A stretch of 64,000 nucleotides of DNA from Nodosilinea sp. LEGE 06152 (GCF_015207525.1 NZ_JADEWR010000004.1:225801-289800), one strand, 5' to 3'. Shown: positions 9,883 to 19,856, counted from the stretch's first letter. Notes: generated by a model not told the origin, from the letters alone. Made by a program: numbers and translations.

Positions 9883-10569
9883 TTAGTTGCAACCGGTAGG
9901 TACCGAAGCTGCTGCATTGAGATGCTGAATGTATTGGCAGAGAGAAGTACCCCCCTCACCTACCGTGACATTTGTATAGAGCGCAACTAGCGGGCGACGG
10001 CTCCGCTGCCCTTCGCCACTGACCATGCGTAGAGAAGCAGGATCTTTGGCCAAGCTACCGGTACCATTCAGCACGGCATCGTAGTCGTACACCCGCACGC
10101 CCATGCCAAAGGTGACAGGCACATTGCCCACAAACCTGCCCGGCGTGCGGTAAACCTGCACCGCAAACTGGTTGCCATTGAGCGTCGCTGTGCGGGTTTG
10201 AAAGGCCGTAGTTGGTGCAGTTACAGGGGCACCGTAGTTTGGGCCTGCCACCTCAGCCACTCTACTATCTGGGTTGGCACCTGTAATGGCAACAGCAGGC
10301 GGTAAGTTGCCAATGTTGGCCTCAGACCGTTCGACGAGTAAACGCACCCGATCAATTTCAGACTGAGCCAGCTCTAGGGCCTGCTCGGCCTTCTGGCTTT
10401 GCACCCGAGTAGCTACCGAAATAACTAGGGCAGGAGCAATGGCACTGCTAACCAGGCCCACAATAATAATGGCGACTAGACATTCGATTAGGGTCAAGCC
10501 CTGCTGCCCTTGGGCCGGGGAGCGCCCCCCAGCCCGGTAAAGATAGCGTTTGAGACGATTTGTCATCAC
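9883..10569 (-). CDS. hpsB: hormogonium polysaccharide secretion pseudopilin HpsB
   Basis: Pseudopilin of 228 residues with the prepilin motif GQQGLTLIECLVAIIIVG near residues 22-40, including the +5 glutamate. The N-terminal helix continues with alanines and valines, followed by an amphipathic segment (SQKAEQALELAQSEIDRVR) typical of PilV/GspI-like pilins. It starts 40 bases after the hpsA stop and is the second gene of the operon. The C-terminal cysteine pair (LCQY ... TGCN) may form a disulfide outside the membrane. Confidence 0.83.
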   Translation of the reverse strand: MMTNRLKRYLYRAGGRSPAQGQQGLTLIECLVAIIIVGLVSSAIAPALVISVATRVQSQKAEQALELAQSEIDRVRLLVERSEANIGNLPPAVAITGANPDSRVAEVAGPNYGAPVTAPTTAFQTRTATLNGNQFAVQVYRTPGRFVGNVPVTFGMGVRVYDYDAVLNGTGSLAKDPASLRMVSGEGQRSRRPLVALYTNVTVGEGGTSLCQYIQHLNAAASVPTGCN

Positions 10570-10609
10570 GGTGTGCGGCCTCCTGGTGTCACAGTGCGAG
10601 TAGCAGTAG

Positions 10610-13600
10610 TTAGGTCGTTGGTTTTGTACAGAGATTAGGCATTAGCCTTGTACCAGCGGCATTCCTTGCACAGCGTAGGTTAACGATATAGGGGTCATCG
10701 GCAGGCAGCTCGCGGTAGTACTCGCTACGAGGGGTACCGATGTTGACAAAACGACGGGCGGCTGGTGCAGGGGGTAAGTACAACAAGGCCACGTCATAAC
10801 CCCAACGCCGTAGCGGCGGAACATAATATCCCAATCGTTGGCTGTTGTCTGGAGTAGTGTCAGTACCAAAAGCCTGCCAGATGTCGTGCTCAAAGGGGCC
10901 AGTTGCATTGGTTGAGAAATTGAGCTGAATAAACGATCCGGCTATGTGCAGGTTGACTGTATCGTTCCAATCCTCCAAAAAGCGGACGAAATTGTGCAGA
11001 CCTCCATAGCCCTGCTGAGTTCGCTGGGGCACCAGACCACTAATAAAGGTGGCATTTACGAAGGTCTGGGAGGCTCGCTGTAAGTTGAGACGGCGAGCGT
11101 CATCATTGCTACCGAAATGGGTCCACTCATCATTGCCATATACATTGTAGAAAGGCCGAATGGTAGGACTTGTGGTCAGGCCCCGCCGATAGTAGGTACC
11201 GTTGCGGTCAATCCACACCGGGGAGGTGGGGGTAGTGCCCTCACGTAGCCAGGCCTCGGGCGGTAAGTCGCCAGCGGGTGTTGCAGGATTACCGCCAACA
11301 CCAGGAATCGCTGCAAAATTGGGGCGGTTTTGGTTCATGTAGGACGAGTCGGCCACGGCCCGAGCCGTGGGTCGATCGCGCCTAAAGCCGTCTTCGACCG
11401 CACCATCGCGGAAGGTACCCGACAAGATGGTAATGGCATCGGCCAAAATCTCGACTGGTCGCCAGTGGTCTCTGGCAATGGTGGCAAAGGTGCCAGTGTT
11501 AAGAGTGGTGCGGTTGTCGTAGAAGGCATCACCAAAAACGGTAGCGGCAGCGCCATCATACAAAGTTTGAGTGAACTCTTCGATGATGTTGGCGGTGGTG
11601 CCGGTAGTGCTGTGGACGTTGAAGTCACCCTGGATATAAACGCTGTTGTCGGTAACAAAAGTCATACCCACTACACGGGGGCCAGGTGCACCACCGGGGG
11701 CTGTCGGGCCGCTAAAATCGGCGGGATTGCCACTGGCGGTGCGTAGTCTAAAGCCGTGTGCTCGACGAGCTGGGTCGGCATAAAAATCGACGGGTTTAAG
11801 GCTAACTTTCAAGTCATCAGTCAGCGGTGGGTCGCGTAGGGTACCATTACCCGGTTCGACATACATGCGGCAATCGCCGTTGGTTTCGAGATTAAACCGG
11901 ACAGGAGCGGTGCCGTTTGTCTGTTGGCAAGATGCGGCGGTAACGCCTGAGATCTTGGGCCGCACGATTTCGTCTTCTCGCACAGCGTCTTCTCTAAAGG
12001 CGTAGACTACGCCCTCGGCCTGCCTGTCGCGATCGGCAGACAGCCACCGATCGCCCCCAGGAGCAGGATTTCTAACCAGCGCCTCAATATCAATGTCGAG
12101 TACCCGAGTATTGAGCTGCTCACGACCGTTGTAAACGCCTTTGTCGATGAAGGGAACGCGCAGAACAGAGCCAGTAGGCGAGACAACCTTAAACGCCTCG
12201 GTTTGATTGTCAATAGTGGCCACTGTAGGTGCGCCAGTTGTGGCCGTGGCAGGCACAGTCCAGGTAGTGGGGTCTACCCCTCTGGGAACAGCCGCAATGC
12301 CATCGGCCCAGGTAATACCATTGGTGCCAACAATGCCGTAAGAGGCGCTACCGTTGACGTCAGTTCTGGAGATATAGCGATTGGCCGCAGTTGCAGTATT
12401 TTCAGTGAAGTATTCTTCGGTGGTCGTCGGTTGCAAGTTGCCATCCACCGCCGTTCCCTCACGGCCATGGCCAACTAGAGGGAACAGGTAGAACAGAGAG
12501 GGATATCTAACCGGCGATTGTTGAACTTCCGAACACACAACGAGAGCCAGGGCCACTCTAAAATCGCCATTACCGTTCGAGGTGCGCTGAAATACGTTGG
12601 GGTTACATCCTGTTTTAAGCGGAATAGGCGTGCTAGGGGCGTTGGAAAAGTTGACATTTCCGGTGAGGCCAGTAGTTTGGTTCCAAGGAATGTTTTCGGT
12701 ATAGCCAGGGATATTTTTGAGAGAAGGCAGTCCTTGGGCAAAGCCAAGTTCGCGATCGCGCAATATAGGAGCCAGGCTAGTGTAGATCGTGGCTGCTTCC
12801 CTGAGGTTGTCAATGTTCTGCTGGCTGGGGTTAATCGATTCATAAATCGCCATCATCTCGTCTAAGGAGAAGCTGTTGAGATAGGTGGCTAGATCGCACC
12901 TGACAAGATAACCAGGGTTGGCTGCGGTAAAGGCCGCATTGACCGCGCATCCGGGAATAGCCGTAGCTGCTTTCGGATCTTTAGCCGCAGCTAGATAGAT
13001 CGGCTTAGTGGCAGTTCCACCCCCAACAACCAGGTCTGGGCGCACATACCGTAGTACATCCCTAAAGGCATTACTAAGCTGAGCTGCCTGGCTTTGTAGG
13101 TTGACATCCACCAAGGTGATGAATCGGTTGTACTCAGCGAGGTCTTCTTTGACGTTGTAGGCCAAAAGGCTGAGGGTGCAGGCGGCGCTATGAACAGTCG
13201 CCTGGTCGGCGGGGCTAAGGGCTCTAAACGCCGTAGCATTATCTAAGCCACCGGCTTCGACGATGCGGCGCAGGGGTGAGAAGTCGCCCCACATCGACAG
13301 GTAGGGGTAGGGATGCACAAAGGTATCCTGCACGGGCGGAAAGGAAGGTGCGCCACCACGGGGGTCGCCCGCAAAGTAAGCCAAGTTGCGCAGGGCGCGG
13401 CCTAGGGGTGCAGTAGCCACCACCTGCCCCGCAAACGTAGTGGATGTGTTAAAGGTTGCAGGAAACTGAAATTCCCAACCGTTAGTGCCTTTGCCGTTTA
13501 AGAAGTCGAACTTAGGGGTGGTGGTACTGGGATAGTACGTGAAAGTGCGGCTATCGAGAATACTCTGACGGGTGCCAGGGTGCGCAGTCATGGCCATACA

Positions 13601-15571
13601 TGCAGCCGGAAACTTGCCGCTCTCATAGCCGTAGTGATAGACGGTCATACCCTGGACAGCGGCCAGGTTGTCGCGCAGCGCTTTGCGCTGAAGATATTCG
13701 TGGGGACGACCGTAGCGAGGGTCAACATTGTTGTTGTTGGTGGCTGACTCATCAGGCGTAACCTTGGCCGGGTAAAGTGCATCGCCTTCGGTTTCAGCAG
13801 CAATTGACCATACCTGGTCAGCCGCAGTGGTTACATCCCGTTTGATAGGGTTGGCGTTCCAACCGTTGGCATTGCCCAATTCCAGGCGCTCGCCCACGAT
13901 TAGCCGCAGGCCTGCCCGAATAGCCTGACGCTCCCAGTAGCCATCGAAACCACCTTCTTCTTCGGTGAGCTTGCTCAACCCATTGATGTTGACACCCGTG
14001 CTGGCCCCAGCGACGCGCACCATATCTAAGGAGGGGTCTCGGCTGTCGTAGCGAGGTTTTGGCCCCCAGCGGTTGTCGGCCCGGTAAAAGTCATCCACAA
14101 AGGGGCGAGCAACTTCATCGTTGATGATGCGGGCTTTACTGCGGAAGTTGTCGGTACCGGTATTCCAAGCGGGGTCGCGCTGCCAAGCAGCGGGGTTGAT
14201 GTGCTCGGTAACGTCGCGGGTAAAGAGGGCTAGTGGATTGATAGCTATATCTGACGGGCGGATGGGGTCAGAGGATCTGACAGAGTCGGTATCGTTGGTC
14301 AGGTTTCGGTTGGTAATAGCTTTTTGGTTGCGGCCATTCCACACGTGAATGGTGGATTGGCCCTCAGCAGTGGTGTTATCGGTGAGCAAGCTACCTCGCA
14401 CCGCCTGTCCCTGAAATTCCTGTGTATTAATGCCATCAACACTGACAACTTTGCCGGGAGTGGCCGAAGCGTCGCCGTCGAGATCGATCTCAGACAGTGA
14501 GATTTCAGAAGCCTCCTGGCTGTAGAGGCAGGAGTTGTGGGAGCTGATCATGTGTAATCTGAGGCCTTTGCCCGTGCCAGCGCCACCGGGGACAATACTG
14601 AAGAAGCTGCCATCGGTGTGCATGGCCCCATTCCAGTTAAATTCTGGACCAGGGGTAACCTCAAGGTCATAGCGAAACCAGGCTCCCCACTTGTTAGCTC
14701 GAGCGGCGGTGCGAGACTGCTGAAACTCCAGGGTTTCAAAGGTGCGGTTGGCATCGTTGAGGTTGGCTACAAAGGCATTGACCTGAAAGTTCTTTTGCAG
14801 GGAAGAGTTGTTGCCCTGCTGCACCACCTGCCAACCTCCCTCGGCTAAGGCACCTACACAGCCAGGGCTGGCTTCGGTAGTGGCCAGGGGACCAGTGCGG
14901 GTTATCAAGGCATCGGCCTTGGTTTGATCAACTCGGCTGTCGAGTTGGCGAATATTTGTGCCAGTAATAGCCGTTGGGCTGCTTGGGGAGGCCTGATCGT
15001 CTACCAGCACAGAGTAAACGACGATTTCGCCGGTTTCAACGGTGCCGTTGCCGTTGATATCTGTGTTGAAGGACCAGGCATTATCTAGATTATTATCCCC
15101 ATTAATATCAACCCGTGTTTCGTCGGGGAGGGTGTAGGGGTCGTTGGCACCAGCAATCGGGCCGACGCGGCCAGTATAACCAGCAAAAGCGTTTGTGCCA
15201 CTCCTGACCAGCATGAGGTCGGCCAGAATATCGCTGGCGGGTACCCCACTGGGAAAGCGGTTATCGGTTTGAAACAGAAACTCAATTTTGGCCTTAGCTC
15301 GGTCGATAGCAGGCGTTGCAGCGTTGGAGATGACCTGCTGCTCGCGCTGGGAGATGGCCATATCGCTGCGGGTAAAGGAGCGATAGGTGAGTGCGGTAGC
15401 GGTGAGCACCACCATCAGCACCAGTAACACCGTAGTCGGCAATACAAAACCCGACCGGGCTAAGCGGGCCGGTCGGTTGGCTAACAGCACAAGTTGTAGC
15501 AGCCCGGTAACCAAACGCTTAACTGCTGCTTGAGGAAGCCGCAAAGCTTGTCGTAGTAGATGACGACTCAT
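10610..15571 (-). CDS. hpsA: hormogonium polysaccharide biosynthesis protein HpsA
   Basis: Very large protein of 1653 residues heading the pseudopilin operon. Residues 38-64 (SGFVLPTTVLLVLMVV...) form a pilin-like N-terminal helix similar to PilX proteins. They have the glycine at the cleavage position, but proline instead of the +5 glutamate. The following MAISQREQQVISNAATPAIDRAKAKIEFLF segment and a long, glycine/asparagine/threonine-rich extracellular region match the HpsA family in length and layout. In Nostoc punctiforme hpsA lies in the hps locus needed for hormogonium polysaccharide and motility, and its biochemical role is unknown. An inverted repeat at 15620-15650 lies in the leader. 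It is the longest gene in the window. Confidence 0.85.
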   Translation of the reverse strand: MSRHLLRQALRLPQAAVKRLVTGLLQLVLLANRPARLARSGFVLPTTVLLVLMVVLTATALTYRSFTRSDMAISQREQQVISNAATPAIDRAKAKIEFLFQTDNRFPSGVPASDILADLMLVRSGTNAFAGYTGRVGPIAGANDPYTLPDETRVDINGDNNLDNAWSFNTDINGNGTVETGEIVVYSVLVDDQASPSSPTAITGTNIRQLDSRVDQTKADALITRTGPLATTEASPGCVGALAEGGWQVVQQGNNSSLQKNFQVNAFVANLNDANRTFETLEFQQSRTAARANKWGAWFRYDLEVTPGPEFNWNGAMHTDGSFFSIVPGGAGTGKGLRLHMISSHNSCLYSQEASEISLSEIDLDGDASATPGKVVSVDGINTQEFQGQAVRGSLLTDNTTAEGQSTIHVWNGRNQKAITNRNLTNDTDSVRSSDPIRPSDIAINPLALFTRDVTEHINPAAWQRDPAWNTGTDNFRSKARIINDEVARPFVDDFYRADNRWGPKPRYDSRDPSLDMVRVAGASTGVNINGLSKLTEEEGGFDGYWERQAIRAGLRLIVGERLELGNANGWNANPIKRDVTTAADQVWSIAAETEGDALYPAKVTPDESATNNNNVDPRYGRPHEYLQRKALRDNLAAVQGMTVYHYGYESGKFPAACMAMTAHPGTRQSILDSRTFTYYPSTTTPKFDFLNGKGTNGWEFQFPATFNTSTTFAGQVVATAPLGRALRNLAYFAGDPRGGAPSFPPVQDTFVHPYPYLSMWGDFSPLRRIVEAGGLDNATAFRALSPADQATVHSAACTLSLLAYNVKEDLAEYNRFITLVDVNLQSQAAQLSNAFRDVLRYVRPDLVVGGGTATKPIYLAAAKDPKAATAIPGCAVNAAFTAANPGYLVRCDLATYLNSFSLDEMMAIYESINPSQQNIDNLREAATIYTSLAPILRDRELGFAQGLPSLKNIPGYTENIPWNQTTGLTGNVNFSNAPSTPIPLKTGCNPNVFQRTSNGNGDFRVALALVVCSEVQQSPVRYPSLFYLFPLVGHGREGTAVDGNLQPTTTEEYFTENTATAANRYISRTDVNGSASYGIVGTNGITWADGIAAVPRGVDPTTWTVPATATTGAPTVATIDNQTEAFKVVSPTGSVLRVPFIDKGVYNGREQLNTRVLDIDIEALVRNPAPGGDRWLSADRDRQAEGVVYAFREDAVREDEIVRPKISGVTAASCQQTNGTAPVRFNLETNGDCRMYVEPGNGTLRDPPLTDDLKVSLKPVDFYADPARRAHGFRLRTASGNPADFSGPTAPGGAPGPRVVGMTFVTDNSVYIQGDFNVHSTTGTTANIIEEFTQTLYDGAAATVFGDAFYDNRTTLNTGTFATIARDHWRPVEILADAITILSGTFRDGAVEDGFRRDRPTARAVADSSYMNQNRPNFAAIPGVGGNPATPAGDLPPEAWLREGTTPTSPVWIDRNGTYYRRGLTTSPTIRPFYNVYGNDEWTHFGSNDDARRLNLQRASQTFVNATFISGLVPQRTQQGYGGLHNFVRFLEDWNDTVNLHIAGSFIQLNFSTNATGPFEHDIWQAFGTDTTPDNSQRLGYYVPPLRRWGYDVALLYLPPAPAARRFVNIGTPRSEYYRELPADDPYIVNLRCARNAAGTRLMPNLCTKPTT

Positions 15572-16044
15572 GTTTCTAAGACCAACGTGCCAAACAACAA
15601 AACCGATAACTCGCGTGGGGTAAGGCCCAGGTGGGAGGCATTAGCCTTACAGCAACAGCAAACTTGTAGACCTAAAACAATTGACCAAGCGCCCAGTGAG
15701 GACAGCTATACAGAGAGGAAACGGGTGTGCTCCATTGGCCGGTGTAAAGGCCAGCAAACGTCATGGGCACTTCTACGGAAGCGACAGACGTTTACTTACT
15801 AAAATACCCAGCTATTGTAACGGAGCGATCAGAGTTGTAAAGTCGTTTGATTTACCCCTGCGATCGCTGGCTATATTTGTGACCTTACTCCTAAGGGGCT
15901 AAAGGAGGAAGGATGGAGCCTGGGGGTGTGCACCTCAGGCTTCTATCTTATTGAGAACTTCATACTCTGTACTGAGTATTTTCTCGATACTTAATCGAAC
16001 TTGAGTAACTTTTTTATGCTTGCACGCGCTGGATACTGAGATCG
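15572..16044. other. hpsA upstream region with two inverted repeats
   Basis: No gene is supported here. Two hairpin-forming inverted repeats are visible. GTAAGGC at 15620-15626 pairs with GCCTTAC at 15644-15650 inside the hpsA leader. AGCCTG... at about 15917 pairs with ...CAGGCT ending near 15942. The stretch from 15950 to 16020 is AT-rich and may hold the hpsA promoter, although the distance to the start codon would imply a long leader. Short open frames in this stretch lack ribosome-binding sites and family resemblance. Confidence 0.5.
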
Positions 16045-16542
16045 CTAGTGATCTATACCGGCAATGTTGGCCAGTGCGTGGGCATAGGCTTCTAGACCCG
16101 TTCTAAGTTCACTGAGTTCTTGGCGCAGGGTGGGCTCTAGCTCCCATCCCTTTTCATGGGCAACGGCGCTGACGCCCTGGGGCCTTTGGGCTTCCCACTC
16201 CTGCAAAATAGGGTGCCACTTAGACATGAAGGGGCGTAGGCCGTTGTTGAGTACGGCGATCGCAATACCCCCCACCGACTCTTTAGAGGCTCCGACCTTG
16301 GGGCCAGCAGTGCGTAAAATCTCGCGGGTAGAGCCAAACAGGCTGTAGAGCGAGTTGAGCGCTTCTCGCACCAAACCGGCATCGGCATCGAGGGGCTGCA
16401 CGGCAACGCGGGTGACGAGTTCGATGTAAAGCTCCCAAGCGGCGGCGCGCTCGGTAATATCGGGCTTCCATTTGGCCCCGCCAATGCCCCAGGGTAAATT
16501 TACGGAGACTTCGGTAAGCTGAACCGCATCAAATTTGGTCAT
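16045..16542 (-). CDS. conserved-looking protein of unknown function
   Basis: Predicted soluble protein of 165 residues, mostly helical. I do not recognise a named family. Distinct stretches are VNLPWGIGGAKWKPDITERAA near the N-terminus, AAWELYIELVTRVAVQPL, a LYSLFGSTREILR segment and an AVLNNGLRPFMSKWHPIL segment. The dense tryptophans and the GSTREILR pattern look like a structured, conserved domain rather than random coding. Codon use matches the neighbours. It stands alone between divergent or distant genes, so context gives no functional hint. Confidence 0.75.
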   Translation of the reverse strand: MTKFDAVQLTEVSVNLPWGIGGAKWKPDITERAAAWELYIELVTRVAVQPLDADAGLVREALNSLYSLFGSTREILRTAGPKVGASKESVGGIAIAVLNNGLRPFMSKWHPILQEWEAQRPQGVSAVAHEKGWELEPTLRQELSELRTGLEAYAHALANIAGIDH

Positions 16543-16820
16543 GGGGGCGGGGAGAATGTTTGGCCCTCATTATATAGTGCCGCTCTGAGAACTGAGAATT
16601 GCGCAAGCTGTCTGGAGGGATTACGGCAATCTAACTAGAAAGGTCGTAACCACCGTATAGCGAGAGACTAGCTCTTCGGTAACCACGGTTAACTTGGGGC
16701 GTTTCCCCCTCTGGGAGGGTGAGGGAGACTGTCGCAGAATCAAGGAAGTGAGTGGTCAGCGAGGAGCTTTCCCTGGCACCTCGCACCTTTGAGTTGACCT
16801 TAACCTACAGGACTTGCCCC

Positions 16821-18596
16821 ATGAAAACAGAAACCCCAGTGCAGTCGGCCTACAGCACCTTTGTCGAGCAGGTCAACCAGGCCCAGGTGCAGCGGGTAAT
16901 GATTGGGCGCGATCGCATTGACTATACCCTTAAGCCCGAGTTTGGCCCCAAAGCTGGCCATCGTCGCTACACAACTCAGCCACTTGGCTCGACCGATGAG
17001 ATTGTGAATCAGCTCAAGAGCCAGGGAGTGCAGGTGACGATCGCTCCCGAACCGCTGCCTCCCGCAGGCATCGTTGGCTTAATTATCTCCTCAGGAATGC
17101 TGGTAGGGGCCTTAGCCCTGGCGGCAAAGTTTAGCCGTGCGGGTGGAGTAGGCACGGCCAGCATGGGTAAAAGCAAGGTTCGTAGCTACGGCAAAAGCAA
17201 AACTGGCGTTACCTTTGCCGATGTGGCTGGGATAGACGAGGCTAAGCAGGAGCTGCAGGAGGTGGTCGACTTTTTGGCCAATGGCGACAAGTACCGCCAG
17301 CTGGGGGCCAAAATTCCTAAGGGGGTGCTGCTGGTGGGGCCACCGGGAACGGGCAAGACCCTGCTGGCGAAGGCGATCGCTGGAGAGGCCGGGGTGCCCT
17401 TTTTGAGTATGGCCGGTTCAGAATTTGTGGAAATGTTTGTGGGCGTTGGGGCCTCGCGGGTGCGCGACCTGTTTAACAAGGCCAAGCGCCAGGCTCCCTG
17501 TATTGTATTTATTGATGAGCTAGATGCGGTGGGTAAAACTCGCGGCGGCAACCCCACTGGCGGCAACGACGAGCGCGAGCAAACCCTGAACCAGCTGCTG
17601 ACCGAAATGGATGGTTTCAGCGGCAATGACGGGGTGATTGTGATTGCAGCCACCAATCGTCCCGAGACGCTAGACCCGGCTCTACGTCGCCCCGGACGCT
17701 TCGATCGCCAGGTCTTAGTCGATCGCCCCGACAAGAGCGGCAGACTGGAGATTTTGCAGGTGCACGGTCGCGGCGTGACCCTGGGTGAAGACGTCGACCT
17801 AGCGGACATTGCGGCCCAAACCGCTGGTTTTGCTGGAGCCGATCTGGCCAACCTGGTCAACGAGGCAGCGCTGATGGCAGCCCGCAACAATCGTCAGGCA
17901 GTGCTGATGACCGACTTTGGCGAAGCCATTGAGCGGGTGATTGCGGGGCTAGAGAAGCGCTCTCGAGTACTCACAGCGACCGAAAGGCAAACCGTGGCCT
18001 ACCACGAAGTGGGTCATGCCCTGGTGGGTGCGCTGATGCCGGGGGGCAATCGGGTGACCAAAATTTCGATTGTGCCGCGCGGGCTGGGGGCGCTGGGCTA
18101 CACCCTGCAAATGCCAGAGAATGACCGCTTTTTGATGCTCGAAGACGAGCTGCGGGGCCAGCTGGCTACCCTACTGGGGGGTCGCGCCGCCGAAGAAATT
18201 GTCTTTGGCAAGGTTTCGACCGGAGCCAGCGACGACATTCAAAAAGCCACCGATCTGGCCGAAAAGGCAGTGACTGAGTACGGCATGAGTGCCAGTCTGG
18301 GGCCAGTGGCCTTTGCCAAAGCTAACGCCCAGTTTTTGGATGGGAGCAGCGATCGCCGCACCACCAGTCCTGAAGTCGCCACTGAGATCGATCGCCAGGT
18401 AAAGCTGTTGCTCAGCAACGCCCGCTCCATGGCAATTGAGATTTTGCGGTTGAACCGGGGCCTACTAGAGTCGGCGACCCAGACTCTGTTAGAAACAGAG
18501 GTGCTGGATGGAGAACAGCTCAAAGCGATACTGGCCCAGGCCCAGGCTCCTGCTGAGCTACAGACCTGGCTAGCAGGGAACTACAGCGTGGTGTAA
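16821..18596 (+). CDS. ftsH: FtsH-type AAA zinc metalloprotease with a single membrane helix
   Basis: ATP-dependent protease of 591 residues for membrane and damaged proteins. Walker A is GPPGTGKT (residues 173-180), Walker [10 protein letters not shown] (about 228-236), the second region of homology [20 protein letters not shown] (277-296), and the zinc site HEVGH (395-399), followed by the [10 protein letters not shown] and [15 protein letters not shown] stretches typical of cyanobacterial FtsH4-like members. Only one membrane helix is visible (about residues 82-104). The usual first helix is absent, and no upstream in-frame codon adds one. The ATG at 16821 was chosen because the 23 residues before it are not conserved-looking. 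It has its own terminator. Confidence 0.93.
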   Translation: MKTETPVQSAYSTFVEQVNQAQVQRVMIGRDRIDYTLKPEFGPKAGHRRYTTQPLGSTDEIVNQLKSQGVQVTIAPEPLPPAGIVGLIISSGMLVGALALAAKFSRAGGVGTASMGKSKVRSYGKSKTGVTFADVAGIDEAKQELQEVVDFLANGDKYRQLGAKIPKGVLLVGPPGTGKTLLAKAIAGEAGVPFLSMAGSEFVEMFVGVGASRVRDLFNKAKRQAPCIVFIDELDAVGKTRGGNPTGGNDEREQTLNQLLTEMDGFSGNDGVIVIAATNRPETLDPALRRPGRFDRQVLVDRPDKSGRLEILQVHGRGVTLGEDVDLADIAAQTAGFAGADLANLVNEAALMAARNNRQAVLMTDFGEAIERVIAGLEKRSRVLTATERQTVAYHEVGHALVGALMPGGNRVTKISIVPRGLGALGYTLQMPENDRFLMLEDELRGQLATLLGGRAAEEIVFGKVSTGASDDIQKATDLAEKAVTEYGMSASLGPVAFAKANAQFLDGSSDRRTTSPEVATEIDRQVKLLLSNARSMAIEILRLNRGLLESATQTLLETEVLDGEQLKAILAQAQAPAELQTWLAGNYSVV

Positions 18597-18621
18597 CTTC
18601 CATCCATAAGTTGAATTTGGG

Positions 18622-18649
18622 GGACGCTGCGATCGCAGCGTCCTTTTTT
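18622..18649 (+). terminator. ftsH terminator built on a HIP1 palindrome
   Basis: A perfect 22-base palindrome (arms GGACGCTGCGA and TCGCAGCGTCC) lies 26 bases after the ftsH stop and is followed by six T residues. The HIP1 octamer GCGATCGC occupies its centre. This has the form of an intrinsic terminator. The convergent bciB gene ends at 18660, so it could also act, less well, in the other direction. Confidence 0.85.
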
Positions 18650-18659
18650 CTGACCTGAG

Positions 18660-19856
18660 CTAGTCGGGCAGCTTGTACTGACCGACAATGCGCTTGGCAA
18701 ACTCCGGCACGTGGGCGGCCAGCTTTTGGGGGTAGTTGCGCTTGACGTAGAGGTAGTTGCGGGTGAAGTGGGAGTCGATGGAAAATCGGGCGTACTCTAG
18801 CCCCTTGGGGCCGATGCGCTCGATCACCACACCCATCAGCCTGGCGGCCCACATGGGCAGGGTCACCGCCTTGTCGTAGGCAGGAATGCTCTGCTGCACG
18901 GCGGCCTTGCGATCGCCCTCAGATATCACCGGCTGGGTATCGAGCTGATCCATCACGGTATCGAGCATGGTTTGGCCGCGATCGTTGCGCACCACGATCC
19001 ACTGCCAGCCGAAGGGAGCACCCATATAGCCCACCACCAGGTCAGCCAATCCATTCACATAGTCAAAGCAGCTCATGCAGGAGGGGGCAAAGACATCCTT
19101 GAGCTGGTTGGTTTTGAGGCCAAAGAAGGGCACCGTTTCGGTGGAGCCGTCTGAGTGTTTGAAGTGGACACGGAAGTCTTGCATAAACTCGTAATGCACT
19201 ACCGTATCGGGCGATCGGCTGGTGGTTTCGAGGAATTTTTGCAGGCCCGCCCGGCTGACGTTATCGACGCAGGGCGTACCCAGCACGTAGAGCTGCTCCA
19301 GGCCGAGTTGCTTTTCGATCGCCCGCAGCGCCTGAATTTGGCAGCCCACCCCAATCACCAGCAGCCGCTTCATACCCGACTGTTCGACCTGCTCCAGCAC
19401 CGACAGGTTGGGCGACAGCGTGGGCTTGTTGACCCGCGCCGCCAAAATCTCCTCAGGAGTAGTAGCGAGAATGGGCTGGGGCTGAAAGCGATCGCTTTCG
19501 GTATTCTGTACGCACACCACCCCTTCAACTAAGCCCTGGGTCAGCATTTCGATCGCGATCGTGCTGACAATGCCCGTCCACTGCGCCCCCTCAATAGGCT
19601 GCTGCTTGCGAGCGGCCATCATGTCCTGGTGAACGCCAAAGTAAACTTCGTCATCAGTCTCCAAATCGCGACTGCGCCCGTGGCTCTGCTGCTCCAGGGT
19701 CGGAAACTGCTGGTTTAGAAAGGCACAGGCCTCTTTGACGTAGTGAATATAGTAGGTGTCGCAAAAGCCGCACTCGCTACAGAGTTCTTTGGCAGGGCGA
19801 GTGGCTCCTGGGCGCAGGGCTTTGGCTTTGTTGTGGGGAGGCTGGGCCAAGGTCAT
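18660..19856 (-). CDS. bciB: ferredoxin-dependent divinyl (proto)chlorophyllide 8-vinyl reductase
   Basis: Flavin/iron-sulfur protein of 398 residues of the coenzyme F420 hydrogenase beta-subunit family. It resembles Synechocystis Slr1923 (BciB), which reduces the 8-vinyl group during chlorophyll a synthesis. The N-terminal cysteine cluster CSECGFC (C26, C29, C32) and a second cluster (PSCMSCFDYVNGLADLVVGYMG region) would hold iron-sulfur centres. TPCVDN and VGVGCQIQ are conserved family stretches. The plant homologue is 7-hydroxymethyl chlorophyll a reductase, so orthology rests on cyanobacterial context. It is divergent from the kinase gene, with about 200 bases between. Confidence 0.88.
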   Translation of the reverse strand: MTLAQPPHNKAKALRPGATRPAKELCSECGFCDTYYIHYVKEACAFLNQQFPTLEQQSHGRSRDLETDDEVYFGVHQDMMAARKQQPIEGAQWTGIVSTIAIEMLTQGLVEGVVCVQNTESDRFQPQPILATTPEEILAARVNKPTLSPNLSVLEQVEQSGMKRLLVIGVGCQIQALRAIEKQLGLEQLYVLGTPCVDNVSRAGLQKFLETTSRSPDTVVHYEFMQDFRVHFKHSDGSTETVPFFGLKTNQLKDVFAPSCMSCFDYVNGLADLVVGYMGAPFGWQWIVVRNDRGQTMLDTVMDQLDTQPVISEGDRKAAVQQSIPAYDKAVTLPMWAARLMGVVIERIGPKGLEYARFSIDSHFTRNYLYVKRNYPQKLAAHVPEFAKRIVGQYKLPD

